Shown: positions 52,626-62,114, counted from the first letter of the stretch. The stretch: 64,000 nucleotides of DNA from Halorussus aquaticus (GCF_024218795.1 NZ_CP100400.1:744001-808000), one strand, 5' to 3'. Numbers and translations: made by a program. Notes: a model not told the origin generated them from the sequence alone.

Positions 52626-53447
52626 ATGGCCGAGGACGGGAACCCACTACGACGACGCGACGTTCTCAGGGCTGGCGCGGCAGCGGGGGCAGTCGGACTT
52701 GGATGGGTGGCGAGCGGTGTCTCCGCGCAGGACCAGCGCGCCCGGAACGCCTACAGTTACAGCCTCCAGCAGGGGGACCGGTTCCGGGTGTGGCTCCGAC
52801 CGCAGGACTCGGCGGGGAACGCTCGGACCGAGACCATCCCGGAGGACTGCACTGGCGGTCAGCCCGGAGAGTACCAGATATTCATCGTCCGAGCACACAG
52901 AGACGGAATCGACCTCGGATACGAGGGGCTGTTCGTGCCCTCGCAGGCAGTATCGGATCAGACGACCGGAACGACGACGACGGAGGCGACAGAAACGACG
53001 ACGGAGACGACCACGACGGCGGATACGACGACGGAGACGACCACGACGGCGGATACGACGACGGAGACGACCACGACGGCGGATACGACGACGGAGACGA
53101 CCGGAGAGACCGAGACGACTACGACGACAGAAACGACGACCGAAGCCGCGCTTCAAGAGGAGACGACGACGGCGAACGAAACGACGACATCGGCAAACGA
53201 GACAGCGACGACAACCGAAACGACGACACCCGCAAACGAGACGATGACGCCCGACGAAACCACGGCGAACGAGACGACCGTCCGAACGGACACGACTGCG
53301 GCGGAAACGACTCCCCCGGGTGAGTCCGGACTCCCCGAGATACAGGTCGGGGAGTGGTACCGCGTCACGACCTCGATACGCTGCGACGCTCTGTTCCAAC
53401 TGTCGCTCGAACCCGCCGAACCGCGCGACGGCGGTACGGGGAGCTGA
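52626..53447 (+). CDS. Tat-exported protein with Thr-rich linker (second pair, first)
   Basis: The 273-residue product starts MAEDGNPLRRRDVLRAGAAA with a Tat signal. An N-terminal piece (YSYSLQQGDRFRVWLRPQDS; CTGGQPGEYQIFIVRAHRDG) and a C-terminal piece (LPEIQVGEWYRVTTSIRCDA, LFQLSLEPAE) form the folded parts. A Thr/Glu linker of about 140 residues lies between them, part of which is three exact 30-base DNA repeats. Two Cys, one in each part, might join them by a disulphide. It is a paralogue of the next gene (about 40 percent identity in the folded parts). The unknown domain also resembles the tandem pair at 38231-39540. Confidence 0.78.
   Translation: MAEDGNPLRRRDVLRAGAAAGAVGLGWVASGVSAQDQRARNAYSYSLQQGDRFRVWLRPQDSAGNARTETIPEDCTGGQPGEYQIFIVRAHRDGIDLGYEGLFVPSQAVSDQTTGTTTTEATETTTETTTTADTTTETTTTADTTTETTTTADTTTETTGETETTTTTETTTEAALQEETTTANETTTSANETATTTETTTPANETMTPDETTANETTVRTDTTAAETTPPGESGLPEIQVGEWYRVTTSIRCDALFQLSLEPAEPRDGGTGS
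53001..53102 (+). repeat. Exact 30-base tandem repeat in the Thr-rich linker
   Basis: Three full copies (53001-53030, 53031-53060, 53061-53090) and 12 bases of a fourth are identical at the DNA level. Each encodes the ten residues TETTTTADTT. Perfect identity means a recent expansion or continuing gene conversion. Confidence 0.9.
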
Positions 53448-53636
53448 GTTCGGTTTCGAGGATTCGTCACCGCGCTCGTCTGTCGCAGTGGGTTACGCGT
53501 CCGCCCGTCCAGTGCTCTTCGACTCGAATTCTCTGCCCCCGCAATCGAGACTTTCAGCCGGGTAATCCGGACTCGTCTGCGGTAACGCGAGTTCCGCGCG
53601 TTCAAGCCGCGATGATTCCGGTAAACGGACGACTCG

Positions 53637-53650
53637 TATAAGACGCGACG
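53637..53650 (+). promoter_or_regulatory. Promoter core of the second Tat/Thr-rich gene
   Basis: TATAAGACGCGACG begins 30 bases before ATG 53667, identical in sequence and spacing to the promoter at 52596. Confidence 0.65.
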
Positions 53651-53666
53651 CGTCGGGTGTCGGAGC

Positions 53667-54296
53667 ATGGTAGACGAAGACAGCGCAACACGACGACGCG
53701 ACCTGCTCAGGGCTGGCGGTGCAGTCGGCCTGCTCGGCGTCACGGGACTCACGGCGAACGCGGTTTCCGCTCAGGAGACGACGACGCAGGCGGGCGGGGA
53801 GGGCCGAGGCGGAACCGGCGTCTTCAGTTACAGTCTCGAAGAGGGCGACCTGTTCCGGGTTCGATTCCGACCCCGCGACCCCTTCGGCGAGCCTGCAACC
53901 GAGACCGTCCCGGCGGCCTGCCTCGGCGGCGACCAGTCCGCGGAGTACCAACTCTTCATCGTCCGGGCGTTCCGCGGCGACTCAGACGTCGGATTCCGGG
54001 GCCTACTGGCGCCGCAAGCGGCCCTCGCCGAGGACCTGCTCGAAACCACTACCGCCGCGGGCGGCGGGACCGAGGAGACGACGACCGCAGCCGCGATGCA
54101 GGACCAGACGACCACTCCGGCGGGTCAGGAGACGACGACGGCGGGCGGCGGACAGCTTCCGACGATACAACTCGGCGAGTGGTACCGGGTCGCCTCGTCG
54201 GAACCCTGCGACGGATTGAACCGTCTCACCATCGAGGCTACCGACCCACCGGAGACGACCCCCACTCCCGGAGGCGGCGAGACGACCACTCAGTAG
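53667..54296 (+). CDS. Tat-exported protein with Thr-rich linker (second pair, second)
   Basis: The 209-residue paralogue of the gene at 52626 starts MVDEDSATRRRDLLRAGGAV (Tat signal). It has the same two folded parts (FSYSLEEGDLFRVRFRPRDP with CLGGDQSAEYQLFIVRAFRG; LPTIQLGEWYRVASSEPCDG, LNRLTIEA) with a shorter Thr/Ala/Gly linker. A Cys is kept in each part. The identical promoter core suggests co-regulation. A small hairpin lies downstream (54363-54383). Function is unknown. Confidence 0.78.
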   Translation: MVDEDSATRRRDLLRAGGAVGLLGVTGLTANAVSAQETTTQAGGEGRGGTGVFSYSLEEGDLFRVRFRPRDPFGEPATETVPAACLGGDQSAEYQLFIVRAFRGDSDVGFRGLLAPQAALAEDLLETTTAAGGGTEETTTAAAMQDQTTTPAGQETTTAGGGQLPTIQLGEWYRVASSEPCDGLNRLTIEATDPPETTPTPGGGETTTQ

Positions 54297-54362
54297 TTCC
54301 TGCGCACCGAGCCGTCGAAATCAACGGTTGGCGTGTTCGGGACGACCATCGCTGAGTGCAAG

Positions 54363-54383
54363 ACTGCGCCGAGGCGGCGCAGT
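54363..54383. terminator. Hairpin between converging genes
   Basis: ACTGCGCCG, AGG and CGGCGCAGT make a perfect nine-pair hairpin 67 bases after the Tat gene stop and 44 bases after the end of the opposite gene, so it can serve both transcripts. Confidence 0.5.
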
Positions 54384-54426
54384 AGAGAAGCGACGAGTCC
54401 GGAGGCGATACCCCGTCTCGGTTCGG

Positions 54427-55008
54427 TTACCTCGACTCGGCGCTCGCGGGGAGCCACGACCCGAGCAGTCCGGCGGTTCCGGTCGCCAACGCGAACACCC
54501 AGACCGCCGTCAGCGCGAGCGAGACGGCGACGACTACCGTCTGGACCCGCGTCGGCGGTTCCGAGAGCAGCGCGTCGGTGACGACGACCATCCCGGCGTA
54601 ACTCACGGCGAACGGGAGCGCGAGGACGAGACCGAACGGCGCGAGGACGAGGTCGAGCCATCCCGGAACCGTGGCGACGAGCGTCGCGAGCAGGTAGGTC
54701 GCTGTCGCGGCCCCGAAGACGCCGAGGACCGCGAGCGTTCGGTCGGTCGGTCGGAACGCGAGTCTCGCGTACGGGTGGTGACTCGCCAGCGCCGACGCGT
54801 CCGCGAACGCCAGAACGACGACTGCGGCGAGGTAGGCTCCGGCGAGTCCGACGAGAGCGTAGCCTGCGTGGGCCGCGCCGAGACACGGACGGGCCGACGG
54901 ACAGCCCATCGCGGCATCCCTGTACACGAAGTACAGCGCCGGGACGGCGACCGCGAGGAGCGGGAGGACGAGACTCCGGCGCGGGCGGAGGGCGGCGTAC
55001 CAGTTCAT
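54427..55008 (-). CDS. Multi-pass membrane protein of unknown function
   Basis: The 193-residue product has five or six hydrophobic helices (RSLVLPLLAVAVPALYFVYR; AGYALVGLAGAYLAAVVVLA; GVFGAATATYLLATLVATVP; and others). Two Cys in one loop (GCPSARPCLG) could form a disulphide outside the cell. No transporter or enzyme motif is visible. Composition fits a conserved haloarchaeal membrane protein. It starts at ATG 55008 and is convergent to the Tat gene at 53667. Confidence 0.72.
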   Translation of the reverse strand: MNWYAALRPRRSLVLPLLAVAVPALYFVYRDAAMGCPSARPCLGAAHAGYALVGLAGAYLAAVVVLAFADASALASHHPYARLAFRPTDRTLAVLGVFGAATATYLLATLVATVPGWLDLVLAPFGLVLALPFAVSYAGMVVVTDALLSEPPTRVQTVVVAVSLALTAVWVFALATGTAGLLGSWLPASAESR

Positions 55009-55050
55009 AGCGTATCGTTGTGGGAGCGGAGAGATAAATCTGGGTCGGGG

Positions 55051-55950
55051 TCAGTACTCGACGAGTTTCGTCGCGGAACCGTCGTGGTCGAGCTGGGAGC
55101 CGTTGTTCATGTCGTAGTAGTCGTCGTCGCCGTACCAGTTCGACGCGCCGTCGAAGACGTCCTCGATGGCTGCTTCGGCGTCGTCGAACGACGTCGCCTC
55201 GTGCGGGACCGAACTGTCGACGTGGGCCGACCCGGAGACGTAGCCCTCGAACTCCCACATCTTGAGATGGTTGCGGCCGAGGAAGCCGAAGGTGCTCGTG
55301 GCGACTGACTTGTCCTGCTGCTCGAACTGGTTCGTCGCGCTGTTGTACGCGTAACGGTTGTACTGGACCACGTTGTCGGTCCACCCGTTGCTCGTCAGCA
55401 CTCCGGCGACGTCGGCCGCCGACTGCTCGGAGATGACGTTCATCGGGGCCGCCGTCTCGTATCCGCCGTCGACCGCCTCGTACTCCCAGACGCCGTAGGG
55501 GTGGTCCTCCTCGTCGGGGTCGCGGGCCTGAACGCCGACACCGCCGGTCTTCCGGTAGTGGGCCTTCCACTCGTCCTCCTTCGCGTAGTAGGTGTCCCAC
55601 GGTCGCTTCTCGGTCCGCGTGTCCCGGAGCGGCAGGTCGTCCTGCTCGGACTTCGGCCGGTCGAACGTCTCGGTCTTGGTCAGCACCGGCGGGGTGATGC
55701 CGTATCGCCGCCGGAGGTCGTCGCTTATCTTCCGTTTCGTGACGGTCACGCTGTCGGGTCGAATCTTCGCCTTGACGATTTCGCGGCCGGTCACGCGGAA
55801 CTCCTCGGGGGCCGCCGAACCGGACGCCGCCGCGCTGGAGTCGGACGCGAGGGAGAGACCGAACGCACCGATACCCAGCGAGGCGATGCCGTTCATGAAC
55901 TGTCGTCGAGTGCCGTCGTTCGAGGGACGGTCGGGGGAGTCGTCTGTCAT
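55051..55950 (-). CDS. Tat-exported protein, apparent relative of the 260-1240 protein
   Basis: The 299-residue product has a Tat signal (GTRRQFMNGIASLGIGAFGL). The mature part contains WDTYYAKEDEWKAHYRKTGG and later the motif WEFEGYVSGSAHVDSSVPHE, which matches the GQAHVDPYDH region of the Tat protein at 260-1240. Both proteins end in an Asp/Asn/Tyr/Gly-rich tail (NWYGDDDYYDMNNGS). His and Asp in the motif might bind a metal ion. Composition is typical of the high-GC genome, unlike the other copy. An AT-rich promoter region lies upstream (about 55978-56020). Confidence 0.75.
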   Translation of the reverse strand: MTDDSPDRPSNDGTRRQFMNGIASLGIGAFGLSLASDSSAAASGSAAPEEFRVTGREIVKAKIRPDSVTVTKRKISDDLRRRYGITPPVLTKTETFDRPKSEQDDLPLRDTRTEKRPWDTYYAKEDEWKAHYRKTGGVGVQARDPDEEDHPYGVWEYEAVDGGYETAAPMNVISEQSAADVAGVLTSNGWTDNVVQYNRYAYNSATNQFEQQDKSVATSTFGFLGRNHLKMWEFEGYVSGSAHVDSSVPHEATSFDDAEAAIEDVFDGASNWYGDDDYYDMNNGSQLDHDGSATKLVEY

Positions 55951-56256
55951 ACCTCGGATAGTTCGGTCAGACCGGCGCGCAATAAATTATTCTATTAGAA
56001 GAACTTAATTTAAGAATCCCTAACGAGGGTGCGGGTTGGCTCTATTGAAGTACGTACTCGCCGGTAGCGACCGTTCCCGAGCGCGGTCGGACGCCTCAGC
56101 CATCACTCCATGCTCGCCGCTACCACGAGTGGCGAGGCGACAGGAGAGCGTCGAAAGAAGAGGGAAAGTCGGAGTACCACCGCACGTCTCCGGCGAGTCG
56201 TCCCGAAAAACCGTCCCGCCGAGCGTGGATGCGGACGTGGCGGTGGTCGCCGACAC
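55951..56256. other. Intergenic region with AT-rich promoter
   Basis: The block ATAAATTATTCTATTAG and AATTTAAGAATCC (about 55981-56022) is probably the promoter for the Tat gene at 55051-55950. The rest up to 56256 is GC-rich and holds only chance frames. A GTACGTAC palindrome lies near 56052. Confidence 0.45.
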
Positions 56257-57513
56257 TCAACTACTCGTCTCGGTCACCGTCCACCACTCGACGAGTTCGG
56301 CGGTTCGCTCGCGCTCCTGTTTCATCTGGTGGCGCGGCGACTCGCGCTCCTTGTCTTCGAGGGCGTTGCGCTCGACGATGTCCGCGGCGTTCTTGAAGGC
56401 GGCCTGCGCGCCGTACTCCTCGCCGGTCCCGGAGAACAACCCTTCGTCGGTGAACAGTCGTATCGTGCATCGGACGAACGGCGTCCCCCGATGCTGCTCC
56501 TTGTGCTTGTGGAAGCGGATGTTCGCTTCGAGGATGTCCATGTCCTTGTACTTCCCGTCGATTTCGTCGATTCGCGCGACTATCTCCTCGCGCGAGAGGA
56601 CGTCTAACAGGTCCACGCCGAACACCTGCACGTCGGAGCGCTGCTCTTGCTCGCCGGTCCACGTCAGCGCCCGGAGCAGGTCGGTAATCGTCACGATGCC
56701 CGTTGGCGACTCGAACTCCTCCGGGACGACGATGAGCGACGAGTAGCCGTGGTCCTGCATCTTCGCGAACGCCTCGTCGAGTCCGGCGTCGAGCGGAATC
56801 GTCGCCGCTGGCGAGTTCATCACGTCGCGCGCGGGGAGGTTGGTCATCGTCGCCTCCAACCCCGACCGCTCGCCCCACCCGCCGTGGGTGCGGCCCTGAC
56901 TCTTCGAGACGCCGCCGCCGAACGAGTCGGTGGCGTTGTTGTTGCCGCCCTGTTCCTGTGTCATCTTCCGAGTCGTGAAGTCCACGAGGTCGTAGAGGCT
57001 TATCATCCCGACCGCGTCGGTGCCGTCGATGACCGGGACGCGGGTGAACTTGTGGGTCCGAATCGTGTGGATGACCTTCCCGAGGACGGTGTCGGGTTCG
57101 ACCGACACCACGTCCTCGGTGTACACGTCCGACACGTCGAGGGCACCGAGGTTGTCCTGCACCATCCCGAGCAGGTCCTTCGCGTTGACGACGCCCCGCA
57201 GGACGCCGTCGTCGTCGAGAACCGGGAGCATCTTGACCTGCCCCTCGACCATCAACCGCGCGGTCTCGCGCACGTCCTCGTCTCTGGCCACCGTCGGCGG
57301 GTGGCGCACCACCGACCGGACCTTCGCTTCGGGGTCGTGGTGCGAACTCACGAGGTCCTTGCGGGTGACGATGCCCTCGAACTTGTCGCTCTCGCCCCGG
57401 ACGACGATGGCCTCCAACGTCTGGTCACCGTCGAAGATACCCCGAATCTTCCCCAGTCGGGTGCCCGGATTCACGTCCACGTACTCGGTCGTAACGGCGT
57501 CGGCGATATCCAT
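56257..57513 (-). CDS. Four-CBS protein with HPF-like C-terminal domain
   Basis: The 418-residue product has four CBS motifs in two pairs (TLEAIVVRGESDKFEGIVTR; VKMLPVLDDDGVLRGVVNAK; FTRVPVIDGTDAVGMISLYD; YSSLIVVPEEFESPTGIVTI). The first three lie in residues 1-180 and the fourth at about 230-290, after a Gly/Asn/Gln linker. Residues 320-400 (ILEANIRFHKHKEQHRGTPF and VRCTIRLFTDEGLFSGTGEE) then AAFKNAADIVERNALEDKER have the beta-alpha layout of ribosome hibernation factors (HPF/RaiA). CBS pairs bind adenine nucleotides, so this could tie ribosome storage to energy state, an inference. ATG 57513 starts MDIADAVTTEYVDVNPGTRL. Confidence 0.83.
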   Translation of the reverse strand: MDIADAVTTEYVDVNPGTRLGKIRGIFDGDQTLEAIVVRGESDKFEGIVTRKDLVSSHHDPEAKVRSVVRHPPTVARDEDVRETARLMVEGQVKMLPVLDDDGVLRGVVNAKDLLGMVQDNLGALDVSDVYTEDVVSVEPDTVLGKVIHTIRTHKFTRVPVIDGTDAVGMISLYDLVDFTTRKMTQEQGGNNNATDSFGGGVSKSQGRTHGGWGERSGLEATMTNLPARDVMNSPAATIPLDAGLDEAFAKMQDHGYSSLIVVPEEFESPTGIVTITDLLRALTWTGEQEQRSDVQVFGVDLLDVLSREEIVARIDEIDGKYKDMDILEANIRFHKHKEQHRGTPFVRCTIRLFTDEGLFSGTGEEYGAQAAFKNAADIVERNALEDKERESPRHQMKQERERTAELVEWWTVTETSS

Positions 57514-57593
57514 GAATTCCCCACCTACCCGTGGTAGTGTCCAGTCGGGTTTGAACTTTCTTGCCGACGTGGCGACCTATCGAGCCAGCGACC

Positions 57594-59810
57594 TCACTCC
57601 AGCGTCGGGCGAATCTTTTCGACCGCGGCGTCGAAGTGCTTGCGCTGAATCCGAATCTCGTCCGCGTTCTGGTCGGCCTGCTCGACGCCCCACGCCTCGG
57701 CCGCCTCCCGAATCGCTCGCATCGAGGCGTCCCTGACGACCGACTCCAAGTCTGCGCCGGTGTACCCGTCCAGTTCCGCCGCCAACTCGTCCAGACTCAC
57801 GTCGTCACCGAGGGGCTTGTCGTCGGCGTGGACCGACAGAATCGCCCGGCGGCCCTCCTCGTCGGGCGCGGGCACCTCGATGTGTTCTTCGAGTCGCCCG
57901 GGTCGCAGGAGCGCGCGGTCGAGCGCGTCCCGGCGGTTGGTCGCGGCCAGCACGACCAGATTCGGATTCTCGGCGAGTCCGTCCATCTCGGTCAGCAGTT
58001 GGGAGACCACGCGCTCGGACACCTCCGCGCCGCCGCCCATCCCGGACCCGCGTTCGCCCGCGATGGAGTCTATCTCGTCGAAGAACACGATTGCCGGGGA
58101 GGCCTGCCGGGCGCGGTCGAATATCTCTCGGACCGTCTTCTCGGACTCGCCGACGTAGCGGTCGAGCAGTTCCGGCCCGTCCACGTGGATGAAGTTCACG
58201 TCGCTCTCGCCCGCCAGCGCCCGCGCGAGCAGGGTCTTGCCGGTCCCCGGCGGGCCGTGGAGCAGGATGCCAGAGGGCGGTTCGGTGTTGGTCTTCTCGA
58301 AGAGGTTGCGGTACGCCAGCGGCCACTCGACCGCCTCGGTCAGCGTCTGCTTCGCCTCCTCCAGATTCCCGACCGCGTCGAACCCGATTTCGGGCGACTC
58401 GGCGACGAACTCGCGCATCGCCGAGGGGTCCACCGAGGCCATCGCGGTCTCGAAGTCCTCGCGAGTGACTTCCACCTCCATCAGCGCCGCGTCGTCGGCC
58501 CCGGCGTCGCGCGCCCGCCGGAGCGCGGCCATCGCGGCCTCGGTCGAGAGCGCGTGGAGGTCCGCGCCGACGAACCCGTGCGTGGAGGCCGCGAGTCGGT
58601 CCACGTCCACGTCCTCGGCCAGCGGCATCCCGCGGGTGTGGACGTCCAGAATCTCGCGGCGTCCGGCCTCGCCGGGCACCCCGATTTCGATTTCGCGGTC
58701 GAAGCGACCGCCCCGCCGGAGTGCGGGGTCGATGGAGTCCACCCGGTTCGTCGCGCCGATGACCACGACCTGTCCGCGGGATTCGAGACCGTCCATCAGC
58801 GAGAGCAACTGTGCGACCACGCGGTTCTCCACGTCGCTCTCCTCGTCGCGTTCGCCCGCGATGGCGTCTATCTCGTCGAAGAACACGATGGTCGGGGCGT
58901 TGTCACGGGCGGTCTCGAACACCTCGCGCAGACGCTCCTCGCTCTCGCCCTTGTACTTCGACATGATTTCGGGTCCCGACACCGTGACGAAGTGGGCGTC
59001 AACCTCGTTGGCGACCGCCTTGGCTATCATCGTCTTGCCGGTCCCCGGCGGGCCGTAGAGCAGCACGCCCTTCGGCGGATCGATGCCGAGACGTCGGAAG
59101 AGTTGGGGGTTCGACAGCGGGAGTTCCACCATCTCCCGAACGCGCTCCAGTTCGTCTTCGAGGCCGCCGATGTCCTCGTAGGTCGCGCCCGTGGGTTCCG
59201 CGGGGGTGCCGTCTCCCTCGCCGCCGACGGGAATCGAGACGCCGGACTCCGACCCGGCGCGACTCGCCCCGGTCGCACCCGACTCGGCCCCGCCCGACCC
59301 GGACGCCAGCGCCACCGACACGTCGGTGTCGTCGGTCACGCGGACCACCCCGTCGGGGTCGGTCGCGCCGACGCGGAACGTTCCGGCGTCGCCGAGGCGT
59401 TCGAGGCGAACCCGCTCGCCCTCCTTGAGTGGCCGGTCCTGCAGGGTGCGTTTGAGCGCCGATTCGAGCGTGTCACGGTCGTCCTCGTCGAACCGGGCGG
59501 TCGGCGCGAACGTCACCGACTCGGCGTTGGCGACCGAAATCTGGCGCACCGTCACCGCGTCGCCGATGCTCACTCCGGCGTTGGCCCGCGTCTCGCCGTC
59601 GATTCGGACGGTCCCGGCCTGCGCGTCGCTCCCCGCGGGCCACACCTTGACGACGGTGTCGCGTTCGCCCTCCACGACCACGGTGTCGCCGCTCAGGACG
59701 CCCAACGCCGACCGGGCCGACTCGGGGACGCGAGCGATACCCCGGCCCGCGTCGCGCTTCTCCGCGCCCTGGACGGTCAGCTCGACTGCGGCGGAACCCT
59801 TCGCGTTCAT
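57594..59810 (-). CDS. cdc48: CDC48/VCP-type AAA+ ATPase
   Basis: The 738-residue unfoldase works on proteins tagged for degradation or on complexes to be taken apart. The N-terminal domain (about 1-165: [20 protein letters not shown]) binds substrates. A low-complexity linker (about 170-210) precedes D1 with Walker [15 protein letters not shown] (about 253) and Walker [15 protein letters not shown]2 has [14 protein letters not shown] (about 523) and [13 protein letters not shown]. Second-region-of-homology arginines follow ([38 protein letters not shown]). The C-terminus carries no HbYX motif (ends RPTLE). Confidence 0.96.
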   Translation of the reverse strand: MNAKGSAAVELTVQGAEKRDAGRGIARVPESARSALGVLSGDTVVVEGERDTVVKVWPAGSDAQAGTVRIDGETRANAGVSIGDAVTVRQISVANAESVTFAPTARFDEDDRDTLESALKRTLQDRPLKEGERVRLERLGDAGTFRVGATDPDGVVRVTDDTDVSVALASGSGGAESGATGASRAGSESGVSIPVGGEGDGTPAEPTGATYEDIGGLEDELERVREMVELPLSNPQLFRRLGIDPPKGVLLYGPPGTGKTMIAKAVANEVDAHFVTVSGPEIMSKYKGESEERLREVFETARDNAPTIVFFDEIDAIAGERDEESDVENRVVAQLLSLMDGLESRGQVVVIGATNRVDSIDPALRRGGRFDREIEIGVPGEAGRREILDVHTRGMPLAEDVDVDRLAASTHGFVGADLHALSTEAAMAALRRARDAGADDAALMEVEVTREDFETAMASVDPSAMREFVAESPEIGFDAVGNLEEAKQTLTEAVEWPLAYRNLFEKTNTEPPSGILLHGPPGTGKTLLARALAGESDVNFIHVDGPELLDRYVGESEKTVREIFDRARQASPAIVFFDEIDSIAGERGSGMGGGAEVSERVVSQLLTEMDGLAENPNLVVLAATNRRDALDRALLRPGRLEEHIEVPAPDEEGRRAILSVHADDKPLGDDVSLDELAAELDGYTGADLESVVRDASMRAIREAAEAWGVEQADQNADEIRIQRKHFDAAVEKIRPTLE

Positions 59811-59946
59811 GTCAGTCTCTCGTAGCTCGTGCGTATTGAGGGTTCCCCTGTCGGCTCCCGACCGACGCGTCCCGCGACGAGCGAGGCGCTACGGAGCGAC
59901 GACCCCGGGACAACTGATTTGGTCGCCGACACAGTATCACCCTAAC

Positions 59947-60081
59947 ATGGTCGTCAAAACCGAGCGCGACGAGATGACGTGGTACAAGTGCGAGGGGTGC
60001 GGGATGATGTTCGACGACGCCGAGGACGCCAAGCAACACGAGGCGAACTGCGACCACGAGGACCCCTCGTACATCCAGTGA
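59947..60081 (+). CDS. 44-residue C2HC zinc-finger protein
   Basis: The frame starts MVVKTERDEMTWYKCEGCGM and continues MFDDAEDAKQHEANCDHEDP. Cys-x-x-Cys, then His-x4-Cys, is a compact zinc finger like those in many haloarchaeal microproteins. It is divergent from cdc48. Function is unknown; DNA or protein binding is plausible. Confidence 0.8.
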   Translation: MVVKTERDEMTWYKCEGCGMMFDDAEDAKQHEANCDHEDPSYIQ

Positions 60082-60229
60082 CCGCGCGTTCGCGGCGGCC
60101 GACGCGGACGAGACGACCCTTTCGCTGACGGACCGGTTGGCCTGTTTTCGACGGACCGTCTCTTCGGGCGTCACGAAGTGCGTCGCTCGTCTCGTCGGGT
60201 ACCGTTCGCTCGGCGACCGGTGTCCCGAA

Positions 60230-60475
60230 CTACAACCCGGCGCGGTCGCGGTGGTCGGCCGCGAGTTCAGTCGCCTCGGCCTTCGTCTGGCAGGTCTCCC
60301 ATCGGACCTCGTCGCCGGACCCGTACGCCAGCGCGTCCTTGAGTTCGTCGCGCAGGACGCCAGCGCCGACTTCGAGCACGTCGCCGTCTTCGCCGAGTTC
60401 GTAGACGCCGTACTGCTCGGGCGCGGACCCGACAGTCTGCCGGTTCAGGTCCCGCCAGCGTCTCTGGAGTGGCAT
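60230..60475 (-). CDS. Small conserved protein, possibly GIY-YIG-like
   Basis: The 81-residue product starts MPLQRRWRDLNRQTVGSAPE. Its core (YGVYELGEDGDVLEVGAGVL, then RDELKDALAYGSGDEVRWET) has the beta-beta-alpha layout of GIY-YIG nucleases, but the catalytic Tyr/Arg/Glu set is not clear, so activity is not claimed. It reads in the same direction as the gene at 60492-60920, 16 bases downstream of it, and is likely cotranscribed. Confidence 0.7.
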   Translation of the reverse strand: MPLQRRWRDLNRQTVGSAPEQYGVYELGEDGDVLEVGAGVLRDELKDALAYGSGDEVRWETCQTKAEATELAADHRDRAGL

Positions 60476-60491
60476 GGTGGGTCGGTCCTCG

Positions 60492-60920
60492 TCAGTCCTC
60501 GTTGACTATCTCGTAGGAGTTCTCGCCGAGTTCGTCCTCCTCGAAGACGAACACCCGGCCGCGTGCGGTCTCGGGGTCGGCCTCCACCTCGATGGCGTAG
60601 CCGTCCACGCGCACCGTGACGCCGGGGAACAGTTCCTCCTCCTCGCCGGACTCGAGCATCACCCGACCGACGCCGGTCGATTCGAGGATGTCGTCGTGGG
60701 TGTTGCGGTCGTTGACGTACATCATCACGCCCTCGGTCTCGGTCGGGTCCGTGACGAGAATCTGGACCAGTTTGCCGGGTTGGGTCCGGAGGGTGCCGGA
60801 CTCCTTGGTCGGAACGCCGCGGTAGTAGGTCTCGCGGCCGTCGGTGTACTCCACGACGATGCCGTCCTCGGCCAACTCGACGCCGAGGGTGTCGGGGGCC
60901 ACGTCGTTGCGTGCGCTCAT
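60492..60920 (-). CDS. Conserved haloarchaeal protein, DUF5796-like
   Basis: The 142-residue acidic soluble protein reads DTLGVELAEDGIVVEYTDGR, LVQILVTDPTETEGVMMYVN and VMLESGEEEELFPGVTVRVD. These fit the haloarchaeal DUF5796 group as I recall it. Function is unknown. It is the first gene of a two-gene unit with the small protein at 60230-60475. Confidence 0.75.
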   Translation of the reverse strand: MSARNDVAPDTLGVELAEDGIVVEYTDGRETYYRGVPTKESGTLRTQPGKLVQILVTDPTETEGVMMYVNDRNTHDDILESTGVGRVMLESGEEEELFPGVTVRVDGYAIEVEADPETARGRVFVFEEDELGENSYEIVNED

Positions 60921-61043
60921 GCCCGAATTTTCGGCGGGGTCGGGGAAAAGGGGTACGCTTCACAGCACGGACCGCTCGCGGGGCCGAATCGGGTTCGGGG
61001 ATTGAAAGGATATTAAAGACCCTGCAGGAGTAGTTAACGGTAG

Positions 61044-61994
61044 ATGGCTATGGGTTCGAAGGTCACGGTAGAGAATCTCCGCAGGATACTCCGGAATCCG
61101 CGAGTGGTTCTGGGGGAACTCGGGTGGCAAGCGATGAAGATCAACCGAAAACTGTCGGAGAAAGACGGGGTCCGCATCACGGACCGCGATTGGGACACCC
61201 TCGTGTTACTCGACGGTTGTCGGTTGGACACCTTCGAGAAGTGCAGTCGGTTGGACGGCGATCTGAGCGCCGTTCAATCGCTGGGGAGCCACAGCACCGA
61301 GTTCATCGAACGCAACTTCTCGGACGGTCAGTACCACGACACGGTGTACGTCTCGGCGAACCCGCACGTCGAGTCGCTCAAGGGGAGCGGGATATTCCAC
61401 GACATCGTCGACGTGTTCGACTGGGGGTGGGACGAGGAGTTACGGACCGTCCCGCCCGAGACGATGGCCGAGGCGACCGTAGACGCCGCGGAGCAGTACC
61501 CGCACAAGCGGATCATCAGCCACTTCATGCAACCCCACACGCCGTTCATCGGGGAGACCGGACGGCGAATCACTCACGCCGGTCTCACCGGCGGAAACAG
61601 GGAGCAGTCGATGGGCGATTCGTCTGAACTCTCGCTCTGGATGCGACTGCGCTATCGGCTCTCGTCCGAAGATTTCGAGACGATTCGGGAGGCCTACGAG
61701 GAGAACCTCGAACTCGCACTCCCACACGTCCAGCGCATTCAGGACGCCGTCGGGGGGAAAGTCGTCGTCTCGGCCGACCACGGCAACATGTTCGGCGAGC
61801 GCATGCGACCCATTCCGGCCAAGATGTGGGGTCACCCGCCGGGACTCACCCATCCGTCGCTCGTCCGGGTTCCGTGGTTGACCATGCCCCACGAGTCCCG
61901 CAGAGAGACGAGAGCGGACCCGCCGCGAGAAGCGGCGGCGGCGATGGAGGACTCCCAAATGAACGAGCGCCTCCGGGCGCTGGGGTACAAGTAG
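61044..61994 (+). CDS. Sulfatase/alkaline phosphatase superfamily protein
   Basis: The 316-residue product has the metal-site pattern of the alkaline phosphatase-sulfatase superfamily: DTLVLLDGCRLDTFEK (about 53) with a Cys where sulfatases carry the modified Cys, ISHFMQPHTPFIG in the middle and KVVVSADHGNMFGERM near residue 245. The Cys is not in a Cys-x-Pro-x-Arg motif, so a classic formylglycine enzyme is unlikely. There is no signal peptide. A TATA-like ATTAAAG about 33 bases upstream fits a start at ATG 61044 or 61050. Similar genes occur near glycan and surface polymer genes in haloarchaea; substrate unknown. Confidence 0.82.
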   Translation: MAMGSKVTVENLRRILRNPRVVLGELGWQAMKINRKLSEKDGVRITDRDWDTLVLLDGCRLDTFEKCSRLDGDLSAVQSLGSHSTEFIERNFSDGQYHDTVYVSANPHVESLKGSGIFHDIVDVFDWGWDEELRTVPPETMAEATVDAAEQYPHKRIISHFMQPHTPFIGETGRRITHAGLTGGNREQSMGDSSELSLWMRLRYRLSSEDFETIREAYEENLELALPHVQRIQDAVGGKVVVSADHGNMFGERMRPIPAKMWGHPPGLTHPSLVRVPWLTMPHESRRETRADPPREAAAAMEDSQMNERLRALGYK

Positions 61995-62114
61995 GGTAGC
62001 GAACAGGGAGGAGGCTAACGGTCGATTCCGAGTTCTCCGATACCGCTCTTCTCCTCCGGTGTGGCGATTGCACGAACCACCAGCGTCAATACGCACCGCG
62101 AGAGAGTCCCGGGC

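Noticed and set aside
56020..56256. 78-residue minus-strand frame downstream of the CBS-HPF gene
   Set aside because: No recognisable pattern, no promoter and a composition unlike real genes; treated as noncoding.
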